Below, in pieces: positions 7,920 through 16,121 of a DNA stretch of 27,032 bases. Origin of the DNA: Novosphingobium sp. (lineage in GTDB: Bacteria > Pseudomonadota > Alphaproteobacteria > Sphingomonadales > Sphingomonadaceae); NCBI GenBank assembly GCA_021299075.1, contig JAJTFU010000012.1:1-27032 (forward strand). Reading direction: 5' to 3'. The notes below the pieces were generated by a model that saw only the letters and a program-made list of their open reading frames with translations, was not told the DNA's origin and searched no databases. Position 1 is the stretch's first letter; every line of letters begins with the position of its first letter. Position numbers and translations under genes: made by a program.

Positions 7920-8675
7920 ATGCCCGCCACGCCCGCCTGGCCGCCAAAGTCCGCGCCGCGCCTGTTTGTCGCCCAGGTGCTGGCCGAAGGCGCGCAGGTC
8001 GCGCTGGATGGGCCGCAGGCGCATTACCTTGGCCGGGTGATGCGGGTTGCGCCGGGCGATGCGGTCATTCTGTGCGACAATGTGACCGGCGAATGGGCCG
8101 CGCGGGTAACCGAGGCCGGCAAGCGCGACGTGCTGCTTACCGCCGAAACCCTGCTCCGCCCGCGCGAGGCGGTGCCGGATTTCACGCTCTGCGCCGCACT
8201 GCTGAAGAAGGACCGGTTCGACCTGGTGCTGGAGAAGGCTTGCGAACTGGGCGTCGCGCGGATCCAGCCGGTGCTGACCCGGCGCTGCGTGGCGGACAAG
8301 CTCAACCTTGAGCGGGCCCGCACCATCCTGACCGAAGCGGCCGAGCAATGCGCACGCACCGCGCTGCCGGAGCTGCTCGCCCCAGTGAAGCTCGATGCGC
8401 TGCTCAGGAACTGGGAAGCTGGCCGCACCCTGTTCTTTGCCGACGAGAATGGCGGCGATCCCGCGGCTGCCGCCTTTGCCGCAAATAGTGGCCCTGCCGC
8501 CCTGCTGACCGGCCCAGAAGGCGGCTTTGACGAGGCGGAGCGGACCGCGATCCGCGCCCTGCCCCAGGCCCGTGCAATCACCCTTGGACCTCGCATCCTG
8601 CGCGGCGAGACTGCGGCAATCGCCGCGACGGCGCTGTGGATGGGCACAGTCGGGGATTGGCAGCCCGGTACATAA
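7920..8675 (+). CDS. rsmE: 16S rRNA (uracil-1498-N3)-methyltransferase RsmE
   Basis: The 251-residue product is a SPOUT-class methyltransferase. The N-terminal PUA-like part contains HYLGRVMRVAPGD. The C-terminal SPOUT part has DLVLEKACELGV, the family signature GPEGGF at 198-203 and the knot motif LGPRILRGETA at 222-232. RsmE methylates N3 of U1498 in the 16S rRNA of the 30S subunit. The frame is open upstream into the antisense strand of ubiA, so the ATG at 7920, just before the conserved N-terminus, is chosen. A second ATG at 7913 is out of frame. The gene is divergent from ubiA and is followed after 41 bases by gshA, possibly on the same transcript. Confidence 0.95.
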   Translation: MPATPAWPPKSAPRLFVAQVLAEGAQVALDGPQAHYLGRVMRVAPGDAVILCDNVTGEWAARVTEAGKRDVLLTAETLLRPREAVPDFTLCAALLKKDRFDLVLEKACELGVARIQPVLTRRCVADKLNLERARTILTEAAEQCARTALPELLAPVKLDALLRNWEAGRTLFFADENGGDPAAAAFAANSGPAALLTGPEGGFDEAERTAIRALPQARAITLGPRILRGETAAIAATALWMGTVGDWQPGT

Positions 8676-8716
8676 ATTTGCTGGCGCGACGCAATTGTTC
8701 GCACTAACTCCGCGCC

Positions 8717-10087
8717 ATGAGCACCAGACAGGTTTCAGATCGCAACGATCCTGTGATCGAAAGCCGCGAGCAATTGCTCGCCCCGATGATCAAGGGCGAG
8801 AAGCCGCGCGAGCGCTGGCGGATCGGCACCGAGCACGAGAAACTGGTCTATTGCACCAAGGATCACCACGCCCCGTCCTATGACGAGCCCGGCGGGATCC
8901 GCGACCTGCTCGTCGCCATGCAGCAATATGGTTGGGAGCCGGTGATCGAAGGCGGCAACATCATTGCCCTGTCCGGCAGCGATGGCGCGGTCAGCCTGGA
9001 GCCGGCCGGGCAGCTTGAACTGTCGGGCGCGCCGCTGGAAACGCTGCACCAGACCTGCGCCGAAACCGGGCGCCACCTCGATCAGGTCAAGGCCATCGGC
9101 AGCAAGACCGGCAAGGGCTTCCTGGGCCTGGGCATGTGGCCCGACAAGACCCGCGCCGAACTGCCGATCATGCCCAAAGGGCGCTATGCGATCATGCTGC
9201 GGCACATGCCGCGGGTCGGCAACCTTGGCCTCGACATGATGCTGCGGACCTGCACGATCCAGGTGAACCTCGACTATTCGAGCGAGGCTGACATGGTGCA
9301 GAAGTTCCGCACCAGCCTAGCGCTGCAGCCGCTGGCCACCGCGCTGTTCGCCAATTCGCCCTTTACCGAGGGCAAGCCCAACGGCTTCCTCTCCTACCGC
9401 AGCCATATCTGGACCGATACCGATCCGGCCCGCACCGGCATGGCCAGCTTCGTGTTCGAAGATGGCTTCGGCTATGATCGCTATGTCGAATATATGCTCG
9501 ACGTGCCGATGTACTTCGTCTTCCGCGATGGAAAATACATCGATGCCGCCGGCCTCTCGTTCCGCGATTTCCTCGACGGCAAGCTTTCTGTCCTTCCCGG
9601 CGAGCGCCCGCTGGCGAGCGACTGGGTCGATCACCTCTCCACCGCCTTCCCCGAAGTGCGGCTGAAGTCGTTCCTCGAAATGCGCGGCGCCGATGGCGGG
9701 CCGTGGAACAAGATCTGCGCCCTGCCCGCCTTCTGGGTCGGCCTGCTCTATGATCAGACCGCGCTCGACGCGGCCTGGGACCTGGTCAAGGACTGGGACA
9801 TGGAAGGCCGCGAACGGCTCCGCGCCGCAGTGCCCAAGCTGGGCCTCGATGCCCCGCTGCCGGGCGGCGGCACGTTGAAGGACATCGCCGCCGAAGTCCT
9901 GGCGATCAGCCGTGCTGGCCTCAATGCCCGCAACCGGCTCAATTCAATGGGCGATACCGAGGCCGGGTTCCTCAACCCGCTCGACGAGATCGTCGCCAGC
10001 GGCAAGGTTCCGGCCCAGCGCCTGCTCGACAAGTTCCACGGCGAATGGGGCGGCGACATCAGCCGCGTTTACGAGCTGAGCTTCTGA
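8717..10087 (+). CDS. gshA: Glutamate-cysteine ligase (alphaproteobacterial/plant type)
   Basis: The 456-residue protein resembles the GCS2-type glutamate-cysteine ligases of alphaproteobacteria and plants rather than the E. coli type. Recognisable stretches are RWRIGTEHEKLVY near the N-terminus, EGGNIIALSG, VSLEPAGQLELSGAP, and the later MLRTCTIQVNLDYSSE and FLSYRSHIW. It joins glutamate and cysteine using ATP, the first step of glutathione synthesis in the cytoplasm. The partner gshB is not in the window. The ATG has no obvious Shine-Dalgarno sequence in the GC-rich bases before it. The stop overlaps the ATG of a small ABM-domain gene (TGATG), so the two are probably translated together. 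Confidence 0.95.
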   Translation: MSTRQVSDRNDPVIESREQLLAPMIKGEKPRERWRIGTEHEKLVYCTKDHHAPSYDEPGGIRDLLVAMQQYGWEPVIEGGNIIALSGSDGAVSLEPAGQLELSGAPLETLHQTCAETGRHLDQVKAIGSKTGKGFLGLGMWPDKTRAELPIMPKGRYAIMLRHMPRVGNLGLDMMLRTCTIQVNLDYSSEADMVQKFRTSLALQPLATALFANSPFTEGKPNGFLSYRSHIWTDTDPARTGMASFVFEDGFGYDRYVEYMLDVPMYFVFRDGKYIDAAGLSFRDFLDGKLSVLPGERPLASDWVDHLSTAFPEVRLKSFLEMRGADGGPWNKICALPAFWVGLLYDQTALDAAWDLVKDWDMEGRERLRAAVPKLGLDAPLPGGGTLKDIAAEVLAISRAGLNARNRLNSMGDTEAGFLNPLDEIVASGKVPAQRLLDKFHGEWGGDISRVYELSF

Positions 10088-10389
10088 TGCCGATCGCGAT
10101 CGTTGGCCAGTTCCGGATACCGGTTGAGAACCTGGCGGTGGCGCGTCCGCTGATGATTGCGGTGATGCGGGCCAGCCGTGCCGAGGACGGCTGTATCGAA
10201 TACAACTATGCCGAGGACCTGGCCGATCCAGGTCTGATCCGGGTGAGCGAGGTCTGGGAAAGCCGCGAGCACCTGGCCGCGCATTTCAAGTCGGCGCATA
10301 TGCTGCGCTGGATCGCCGAACGGGCGGATCTGGGGTTGACCGGACGGCAAGTCACCGGGTTCGCGGCGGAGCGCGGCGAGCCGCTCTGA
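10087..10389 (+). CDS. Antibiotic biosynthesis monooxygenase (ABM/YgiN-like) domain protein
   Basis: The 100-residue protein has the compact ferredoxin-like ABM fold pattern: IAIVGQFRIP, then RASRAEDGCIEYNYAEDLADPGLIRVSEVWESREHLAAHFKSAH. The VxExWxSxExLxxHxxSxH signature is clear. Relatives such as YgiN act on quinols; others degrade haem or oxidise polyketides. The frame is open 42 bases further upstream, but the ATG that overlaps the gshA stop (TGATG) is the natural start and the conserved N-terminus begins there. Coupling to gshA suggests a role in quinone or thiol redox homeostasis, which is inference. Its stop TGA abuts the stop of the convergent membrane methyltransferase gene (TGATCA). 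Confidence 0.87.
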   Translation: MPIAIVGQFRIPVENLAVARPLMIAVMRASRAEDGCIEYNYAEDLADPGLIRVSEVWESREHLAAHFKSAHMLRWIAERADLGLTGRQVTGFAAERGEPL

Positions 10390-11736
10390 TCATTCCGCTG
10401 GTTGCAGCACTTGCCGCCGGCCGCGCAGCGCAATGCCGGCACGGTGGAACAGCCGCGTGATCAGCCCGTGCTGCGCCATCCAGTCCGCATAGGCCCGGTA
10501 CTTGGGATCCTCGGCCAGCAGGTGCGCTTCCTCGGTCTTGGCGCGCCAGAAATAGATCGCGCTGACACAGGCGAGGAAGAAGGTGTTGCGGACCATGTCG
10601 GTGAACGAATGGCTGACCACCAGGAACGGCAAGACCTCCAGCCACCAGAAGGCATTCTTGGCGAGGTAGGCCGGATGCTTGGTGAAGCGGTAGGGCCCGT
10701 TGGTCAGCACGCCGCGATAGGTCAGGTTGGAAAAACGCAGCCCGAAAGCCACTGTCGCCCAGGCGTAGATCGCAGCCAGGAACACCAGGACGGCCGCCCA
10801 GACCCATAGCACGGCGTTGTATCCTTCGAGCCAATAGGCCCAGTTCTGGGTATTGGTCTGGTAGTAAAGCGGACCATTGCCCTGCATCAGCTGGAACGGC
10901 GGATAGCAGATCAGCGCTGCCAGCCAGCCAGCCAGGAAGGGATTGGCGCTGCGGATCTGGGCGTCGAGCGGCTTCATCGTCATGATGTAACCAACCGTGC
11001 CGATCTGCGCGTCGAGCACGAACATGGCGGTGATCAGCAGGCCCGCGAGCGCGACCGGGTTGGACAGCTGCGGCGCCCAGTCATTTTCGACCAGGATGCC
11101 GAAGCCGCCGGGTACGATCGAGATCATGAAAGCGGTGAAGAAGCCCTTCACCGCCCAGGCCCGGGCATGGTGCCAGACCTGCTCCGGATCGAACGGCTCG
11201 CGCCCGATCAGGAGGGCGCCGAAATGCCAGGCCCCGTCGCGCGGCTCGACCAGCACGCGGTCAAGCCAGATGACAAAGGGGATCGAGATGACGAACAGCG
11301 GACTGGCGAGCGTGCCCAGCACCTGCATCGAGAGCAGGTAGGGCCCGTCCCAATACCAGCGGGCGACGCAATAGAGCCCGCCGATCACTGCCCAGGTGGC
11401 CCACAGGCCAGCCAGCTTGGTGATCGAGATGTCGATGATCGCCGTGACCGGGCGGGGGCTGTCCCAATCGATCCCGGTTGAGGCGCGGCGGTGGACCTTG
11501 TCCTTGATCAGCGAGACCAGGACCATCGGCAGGGCTGCAGCGACCAGGCCAGCGAGGCCCGCGTAAGGCCCGGACAGGCGCTCTTGCGGTTCAGCCGCAC
11601 CAAGCGCTGCACTGATTTCAGGCCAGAAATGGCAGAAGCAGATCCACAGCGCCAAGCCGGTCACGCCCCACAGCCCCACGGCGGCGGAGACGTCGCTGGC
11701 GGGCCGCTGGGGCACCTTGGGCTCGGACGCGCTCAT
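10390..11736 (-). CDS. Membrane protein with C-terminal isoprenylcysteine-methyltransferase-like domain
   Basis: The 448-residue polytopic membrane protein has about ten hydrophobic segments. The C-terminal third carries the ICMT/PEMT-like pattern: NLTYRGVLTNGPYRFTKHPAYLAKN, hydrophobic helices, then RAKTEEAHLLAEDPKYRAY. In the family these features form the S-adenosylmethionine-binding region of integral-membrane methyltransferases. The N-terminal part is a long membrane region I do not recognise. The substrate is unknown; bacterial relatives act on lipids or small molecules. A GTG directly before the chosen ATG (11737-11739) is an alternative start. It lies downstream of bamB on the same strand with 52 bases between, so co-transcription is possible. 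The family is fairly clear, the function is not. Confidence 0.78.
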   Translation of the reverse strand: MSASEPKVPQRPASDVSAAVGLWGVTGLALWICFCHFWPEISAALGAAEPQERLSGPYAGLAGLVAAALPMVLVSLIKDKVHRRASTGIDWDSPRPVTAIIDISITKLAGLWATWAVIGGLYCVARWYWDGPYLLSMQVLGTLASPLFVISIPFVIWLDRVLVEPRDGAWHFGALLIGREPFDPEQVWHHARAWAVKGFFTAFMISIVPGGFGILVENDWAPQLSNPVALAGLLITAMFVLDAQIGTVGYIMTMKPLDAQIRSANPFLAGWLAALICYPPFQLMQGNGPLYYQTNTQNWAYWLEGYNAVLWVWAAVLVFLAAIYAWATVAFGLRFSNLTYRGVLTNGPYRFTKHPAYLAKNAFWWLEVLPFLVVSHSFTDMVRNTFFLACVSAIYFWRAKTEEAHLLAEDPKYRAYADWMAQHGLITRLFHRAGIALRGRRQVLQPAE

Positions 11737-11788
11737 CACCTTCGCCCTAGCAGCGAATGGTTAATGGCATGGTAACGCGACGAAAACC

Positions 11789-13147
11789 TTAGCGGAAGGC
11801 GGTAATCCGGCCGCTGTCGTCGAGGATATAGAGCGTGCCGCCCGCCACGATCGGGGCCAGCGTCACCGGCTCCTTGAGATCGGTGAGCAGCACCGGTGCG
11901 CCATCCTCGACCCCGGCCGAATAGACTTGGCCGTTGGTATTGGCGAACCACAGCCGGCCGCCGGCCAGCACCGGACCGGTCCAGAAGATCGGGTTCTTCT
12001 TCTTTTCCTCGTTCTCGAACCGCGCCAGCTGGGTCAGCCAGCGGACCTTGCCGGTGGCGCGCTGAATGCACAGCAGCTTGCCATCGTCGGTCAGGGTGAA
12101 GATCCAGTCGCCGGCGATCGCCGGGGTGGAAATGCCTGCGAGGTTAAGCTCCCAGATGCGCTGGCCGGTGACCAGTTCATAGGCGGCCATGCGCCCGCCC
12201 TGGCCCAGCGCGAAGACGCGGCCGCGATCGATGATCGGATCGGCGTCGATGTCGGTCAGCACGCCCACCGTAGTCGAAAGCGAGGTGCGCGCGAGAGCAT
12301 CGGACCACAGCTGGCGGCCGTTCTCATAACGATAGGCGACGAGCTCGCCGGTGCTGAAGCCCGACACGATCGTGCCCTGCCCGGCGGCCGGAGCCGCCAC
12401 GCCGAACACGCCGGTCTGGCCGCTGGACGCCGCCTCGTTCCAAAGCGCCGCGCCATCGGCGGCGTTGAGCGAGTAGAGCTGGTTGTCCATGGTCATCACG
12501 AAGATCGAATTGAAGGCGACGGTCGGCGATCCGCGCAGCGGGCCGGCCGGCTTCACCTTCCAGATGATCGAGCCGTTGCTCGCTTCGAGCGCGGCGACTT
12601 CACCCAGGCCGGTGGTGATATAGACGCGGCCGTCGGCATAGCTGGCCCCGCCGCCATAGATCGACGACTGGCCATCGCCCTTGATCGAGAAGGCCGTGCT
12701 CCAGCGGCGCGCGCCAGTCTGGGCATCAAAGGCATGAACCGTACCGGCGGTGTCCATCACGAACAGCTGGCCGCCGCCGACCACCGGCGATGCGGCAAGG
12801 CGCTGCTTGTTGTCCGAACCGGCGACCTGCGCGGTCCACGCACGGCCCGGATTGGCCGCCAGTTCAAGGTTGCCATAGGACTTGCTGGCCGTGCCGCCGG
12901 CCTGCGGCCAGTCCGGATTGGCCGCTGCGGGCGGAACAATCACCGAAACGCTGGCCAGCAACGGATCGACCTTGGCCCCAGTATCGACGCGCGAGAGGAT
13001 CGGGATGCGGTTGCCGAGCGTCGGCGTCTTGGGCTTGTCCTTGCCCCCAAACACGCCGCACCCGGCCAGCGAGACGGCCAGAACCACTGCCAGCGGGGCA
13101 GCCAGGCGGCGGGAAATCGGACGGCGGGAGTTCGACGGGGCTTGCAT
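11789..13147 (-). CDS. bamB: Outer-membrane assembly lipoprotein BamB (PQQ-like beta-propeller)
   Basis: The 452-residue protein starts with a signal peptide ending in the lipobox LAGC (Cys30). Repeated PQQ-like propeller blades follow, visible as recurring Trp and Gly patterns such as GGGQLFVMDTAGTVHAFDAQTGARRW and GRVYITTGLGEVAALEASNGSIIW. BamB is an accessory lipoprotein of the BAM complex, which folds beta-barrel proteins into the outer membrane. The ATG has AAGGA upstream. The YfgM-like gene lies 19 bases upstream on the same strand, a pairing also known from other proteobacteria, and the two likely form an operon. The GTPase gene der, often next to bamB, is not found here. Confidence 0.92.
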   Translation of the reverse strand: MQAPSNSRRPISRRLAAPLAVVLAVSLAGCGVFGGKDKPKTPTLGNRIPILSRVDTGAKVDPLLASVSVIVPPAAANPDWPQAGGTASKSYGNLELAANPGRAWTAQVAGSDNKQRLAASPVVGGGQLFVMDTAGTVHAFDAQTGARRWSTAFSIKGDGQSSIYGGGASYADGRVYITTGLGEVAALEASNGSIIWKVKPAGPLRGSPTVAFNSIFVMTMDNQLYSLNAADGAALWNEAASSGQTGVFGVAAPAAGQGTIVSGFSTGELVAYRYENGRQLWSDALARTSLSTTVGVLTDIDADPIIDRGRVFALGQGGRMAAYELVTGQRIWELNLAGISTPAIAGDWIFTLTDDGKLLCIQRATGKVRWLTQLARFENEEKKKNPIFWTGPVLAGGRLWFANTNGQVYSAGVEDGAPVLLTDLKEPVTLAPIVAGGTLYILDDSGRITAFR

Positions 13148-13166
13148 GGGCTATCCTTGAGTAAGC

Positions 13167-13937
13167 TTATTGCTGCGCGGGCGCGAGGCTGGGCACGTCG
13201 TCCGTTCCGGCATCATAGCCGAGCTGGCCGGCCACCTGGCGCATCCGGCTGCGCAGCGTTTGGGGAACATCGGTATTCTTGCCGATCGCGGCAAACAGCG
13301 GGCCGGCCTGGTCGGGCTTGCCCAGCTTGAGATAGGCCATGCCAACCAGTTCGCCCGCGCTGCCGAACCAGGCATTGCCCGGCACGGCCAGCGGCTTCAG
13401 CCGGTCAATCACCTGCTGCGGCGGCATGGCATCGAAGCGGATCGACACTTCGCGGATCGAGGCCAGATCGCGGTAAGCCTGCGGCATGGCCGTATCGGCC
13501 GCGATGGCGGCAAAGGCCTTGGCCCCGTCCTCGGTCTTGCCTTGCTGGACCATGATCGCGGCGCGGGTCATCGCGGCGGCCGCCTTGTTGCCATCGCTGC
13601 CTTCCTTGGTGAGCGGCTCCAGATCGGCGAGGGCCGCGGCGGCATTGCCGGCTTCGAGCTTGTCGAGCGCGATGATTGCCTGCTCGCTGCGTTCGCCGGC
13701 GGCCTGTTTGTTCGAATTGTCCCACCACAGATAGCCGGCCAGCCCCAGCAGGCCCGCCAGAATGGCGCCGCCGATCGGCTTGCCATAGCGGGTCAGGATC
13801 GACTTGAGTTCATCCTCGCGCAGGGCATCATCAACTTCGCGCAGGAACACGTCCTGCTGGGCAGCCTTATCATCGGGCTTGGCGGGAGCGGGGCGGTCAG
13901 ACGGTGGCAGGGCCAAGGCGGGAACTTTCAATCGCAA
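13167..13937 (-). CDS. YfgM-like membrane-anchored tetratricopeptide-type protein
   Basis: The product is up to 256 residues. A short cytoplasmic N-terminus (VFLREVDDALREDELKSILTRYG) leads to one membrane helix (about residues 53-72, GGAILAGLLGLAGYLWW), then an alanine-rich helical repeat region resembling TPRs. This matches the YfgM/tetratricopeptide-like family, whose E. coli member is an inner-membrane protein with its repeat domain in the periplasm, associated with the SecYEG translocon and periplasmic chaperones. It sits directly upstream of bamB. No ATG lies at the 5' end: three in-frame TTG codons (13937, 13931, 13916) are candidates and none has a clear ribosome site, so the true start is uncertain by about 20 bases. 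Confidence 0.83.
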   Translation of the reverse strand: MRLKVPALALPPSDRPAPAKPDDKAAQQDVFLREVDDALREDELKSILTRYGKPIGGAILAGLLGLAGYLWWDNSNKQAAGERSEQAIIALDKLEAGNAAAALADLEPLTKEGSDGNKAAAAMTRAAIMVQQGKTEDGAKAFAAIAADTAMPQAYRDLASIREVSIRFDAMPPQQVIDRLKPLAVPGNAWFGSAGELVGMAYLKLGKPDQAGPLFAAIGKNTDVPQTLRSRMRQVAGQLGYDAGTDDVPSLAPAQQ

Positions 13938-14032
13938 ACAGGGTCAGATGTGCGGGCTGTTTAGCCGATGAGCGGGCCTTTTCAACGCCCGATCTCTGCG
14001 CTGTCCCCCGTGAAGCACGGGTGAACGGCAAA

Positions 14033-15184
14033 TCACGGGAAGCTGGTCCGGCCCAGGGCCCCGGCATAGAGATTGCGGTAGGCGGCGATCATCCGGGCCT
14101 CGTCATATTCGGCCTCGGCCCGCGCGCGGTTGGCGCGGCCGATTTCGGTGCGCAGTTCGGCATCTTCGGCCAGGGCCGCCAGCGCGGCAGCCAGCGCAGC
14201 TTCATCGCCCGGCGGAGCCAGGAAGCGGCGGTTTTCGCCCGCGACCATCGCCTCGACATCGCCGACGCGCGGAGCCGCAATGGCCAGCTTCGCGGCCATC
14301 GCCTCAACCACCGAGATCGGGAACTGCTCGCTGTCGGATGACAGGGCGAACAGGTCGAACAGGCCCATCACCTCGGACGGATGCGCCACATGGCCGGGCA
14401 AGTGGACCCGGTGCCCGACCCCCAGCCGCAGGGCCTCAGCCCGGATCGCATCGCGTTCCGGCCCCTCACCCAGGATCACCAGCTGCCACTGCTCGGGCAG
14501 CGGCGCAAAGGCGCGGACCAGGCGGGGCAGGTTCTTGACCGCGCGCAGCCCGGCCAGTGTGCCAAGCCACAATTCGCCTGGATGCTTGATCACACGCGGC
14601 AATGCATCGCGCTTGGGCTTGCGGCCATAGGCGAAGACAGGGATGCCGTTGGGAATACGCTTCACCATCGCCGCCGGCTGCTTCCAGACGGTGCGGGCGA
14701 TATGCTCGAGCCGCTGCGAGGGAACGACCAGCCCCTGCGCGCGGAACAGGGCGATCCGGCGGAAGACATTGCGGTGCCATTTCAGCCGCACCGCCTCGTC
14801 CTGGTTGAAGCCGTCCTCGTGATGGATCAGCGGCGGCAGCTGCAGCACTTCGGCAAAGGCGGTGTGCGCCAGCACGGCGTCCATCGCGCCCCAGTTATAG
14901 GTCAGGACCAGATCGTAACCGGCCATCGCCCGGGCAAGTTGCTGCAACCGCCGGGGAAAAGGCTTCCCGGTGAGCGCCGGGAATTCGGGATAGTCGACCG
15001 GGATCGCCGGATCGATCGCCCTGGCTGCGCCCAGCGCCCCCGGCACGGCCGAGACAATGCTGTGCGCCACTTCCGGGCCGAAGGCGTGCATCAGCTGAAC
15101 GGCGCGCATTTCCTTGCCGCCGGGATCGAAGCTGGAATGCAGGTTTAGCACCCGCAGCCGCGGGGCCGGGTGGCGCGTCTTCAT
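14033..15184 (-). CDS. GT4-type glycosyltransferase
   Basis: The 383-residue protein has the GT-B layout of retaining family 4 glycosyltransferases. The N-terminal half has LRVLNLHSSFDPGGKEMRAVQL with the glycine-rich acceptor loop. The C-terminal Rossmann half has LWLGTLAGLRAVKNLPRLVRAF, LVILGEGPERDAIRAEALRL and the donor-binding stretch ALSSDSEQFPISVVEAMA. Sugar donor and acceptor are unknown. The frame is open far upstream, but that region is antisense within the hydrolase gene; the ATG at 15184 overlaps the hydrolase stop by four bases (ATGA), which marks it as the true start and suggests translational coupling. No other polysaccharide genes are nearby. A gap of 95 bases separates it from the YfgM-like gene. 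Confidence 0.9.
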   Translation of the reverse strand: MKTRHPAPRLRVLNLHSSFDPGGKEMRAVQLMHAFGPEVAHSIVSAVPGALGAARAIDPAIPVDYPEFPALTGKPFPRRLQQLARAMAGYDLVLTYNWGAMDAVLAHTAFAEVLQLPPLIHHEDGFNQDEAVRLKWHRNVFRRIALFRAQGLVVPSQRLEHIARTVWKQPAAMVKRIPNGIPVFAYGRKPKRDALPRVIKHPGELWLGTLAGLRAVKNLPRLVRAFAPLPEQWQLVILGEGPERDAIRAEALRLGVGHRVHLPGHVAHPSEVMGLFDLFALSSDSEQFPISVVEAMAAKLAIAAPRVGDVEAMVAGENRRFLAPPGDEAALAAALAALAEDAELRTEIGRANRARAEAEYDEARMIAAYRNLYAGALGRTSFP

Positions 15185-16038
15185 GCGATCCTGGCCAGCA
15201 GCTGGTTGATCGCCGCCATGGCCGCCGGTTCGCTGAGCGTCGGGGCATGGCCGACCTTGGGCACGGTCACGGTTTCCGCCTCGGGCAGGCGCTTGGCCAT
15301 CTGCTTGAAGGTGGCGGGGGTCAGCACATCGGACAGGGCGCCGCGCAGCAGGGTGACCGGCCGGCCGGCCAGCGCCTCGAAGGCGGGCCACATGTCGACA
15401 TTGCTGGCCCCGTCGGCCTGGGCAAAGGGCTCGGCGATCTTCATGTCGTAATCGAAATGGATCCGGCCATTGCTGCCCACCACCATGCAGCGCTTGGCCA
15501 TGGCCAGCCAATCGGTGAGTGACGCGTTCGGAAAAGTCGGCCCCTGCGATTCCGCCAGAGCGCGGGCGGCGTGCATCCAGGTCGGGAAGTTGCGCGCCTG
15601 GCCAACGTAATTGCGAATCCGCTCGATCCCCTCGGGGTTCACTTCGGGGCCGATGTCATTGAGCAGGGCCCCGGCCAGCCGCTGCGGCGCAGTGGCCGCC
15701 AGCAGCATGGTCAGCAGGCCGCCCAGCGAAGTACCGATCGCCACCACGCGGGTCAGCCCGGCCTGGTCGAACAGTTCGCCCAGGTCTTCGAGGTACTGAA
15801 GCGGATTGTAGGTTGCCGAATCCTTGGCATAGGCACTGTCACCGCGGCCGCGCAGCTCAACGCAGATCACGCGCCATTCGCCTGCCAGCCGCTGGGCCAG
15901 CTCCTCGAAATCGCGGGCATTGCGGGTCAGGCCCGGCAGACACAGCACCGGCGGACGGTCAGCGCGGCCTGGATAATCGCGATAATGCAGTTGCAGGCCA
16001 TCGCGGCTGGTCCAGTAGCCGTCGGTAAAGTCGTTCAT
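15181..16038 (-). CDS. Alpha/beta-hydrolase-fold enzyme
   Basis: The 285-residue protein has the full alpha/beta-hydrolase layout. PPVLCLPGLTRNARDFEELA gives the oxyanion strand, VICVELRGRGDS follows, the nucleophile elbow is GTSLGG with Ser104, the acid is Asp237 (GALSDVLTP) and the base is His264 (VGHAPTL). The triad is complete, so catalysis is expected, but the family ranges from esterases to C-C bond hydrolases and the substrate cannot be read from sequence. The stop overlaps the start of the glycosyltransferase gene by four bases. The ATG follows an 83-base gap shared with the divergent selO. Confidence 0.92.
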   Translation of the reverse strand: MNDFTDGYWTSRDGLQLHYRDYPGRADRPPVLCLPGLTRNARDFEELAQRLAGEWRVICVELRGRGDSAYAKDSATYNPLQYLEDLGELFDQAGLTRVVAIGTSLGGLLTMLLAATAPQRLAGALLNDIGPEVNPEGIERIRNYVGQARNFPTWMHAARALAESQGPTFPNASLTDWLAMAKRCMVVGSNGRIHFDYDMKIAEPFAQADGASNVDMWPAFEALAGRPVTLLRGALSDVLTPATFKQMAKRLPEAETVTVPKVGHAPTLSEPAAMAAINQLLARIA

Positions 16039-16121
16039 TTCTGGCCGGACCTTCGGGTAAATGCTTGGCGGAACGCGTTGCGGCGCTTGTACCGCGCGGC
16101 GCTTGGCCCCACTATTGCCGG

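Noticed and set aside
7875..8348. Upstream extension of ubiA
   Set aside because: The extension lies wholly antisense to rsmE and adds no known domain; the internal ATG gives the family length.
11927..13330. Plus-strand open frame of about 467 codons opposite bamB
   Set aside because: Antisense shadow of bamB; the bamB strand has a signal peptide, lipobox and propeller repeats.
13170..13964. Plus-strand open frame opposite the YfgM-like gene
   Set aside because: The minus strand has a transmembrane helix followed by a helical repeat and lies in operon order with bamB; the plus-strand product is featureless.
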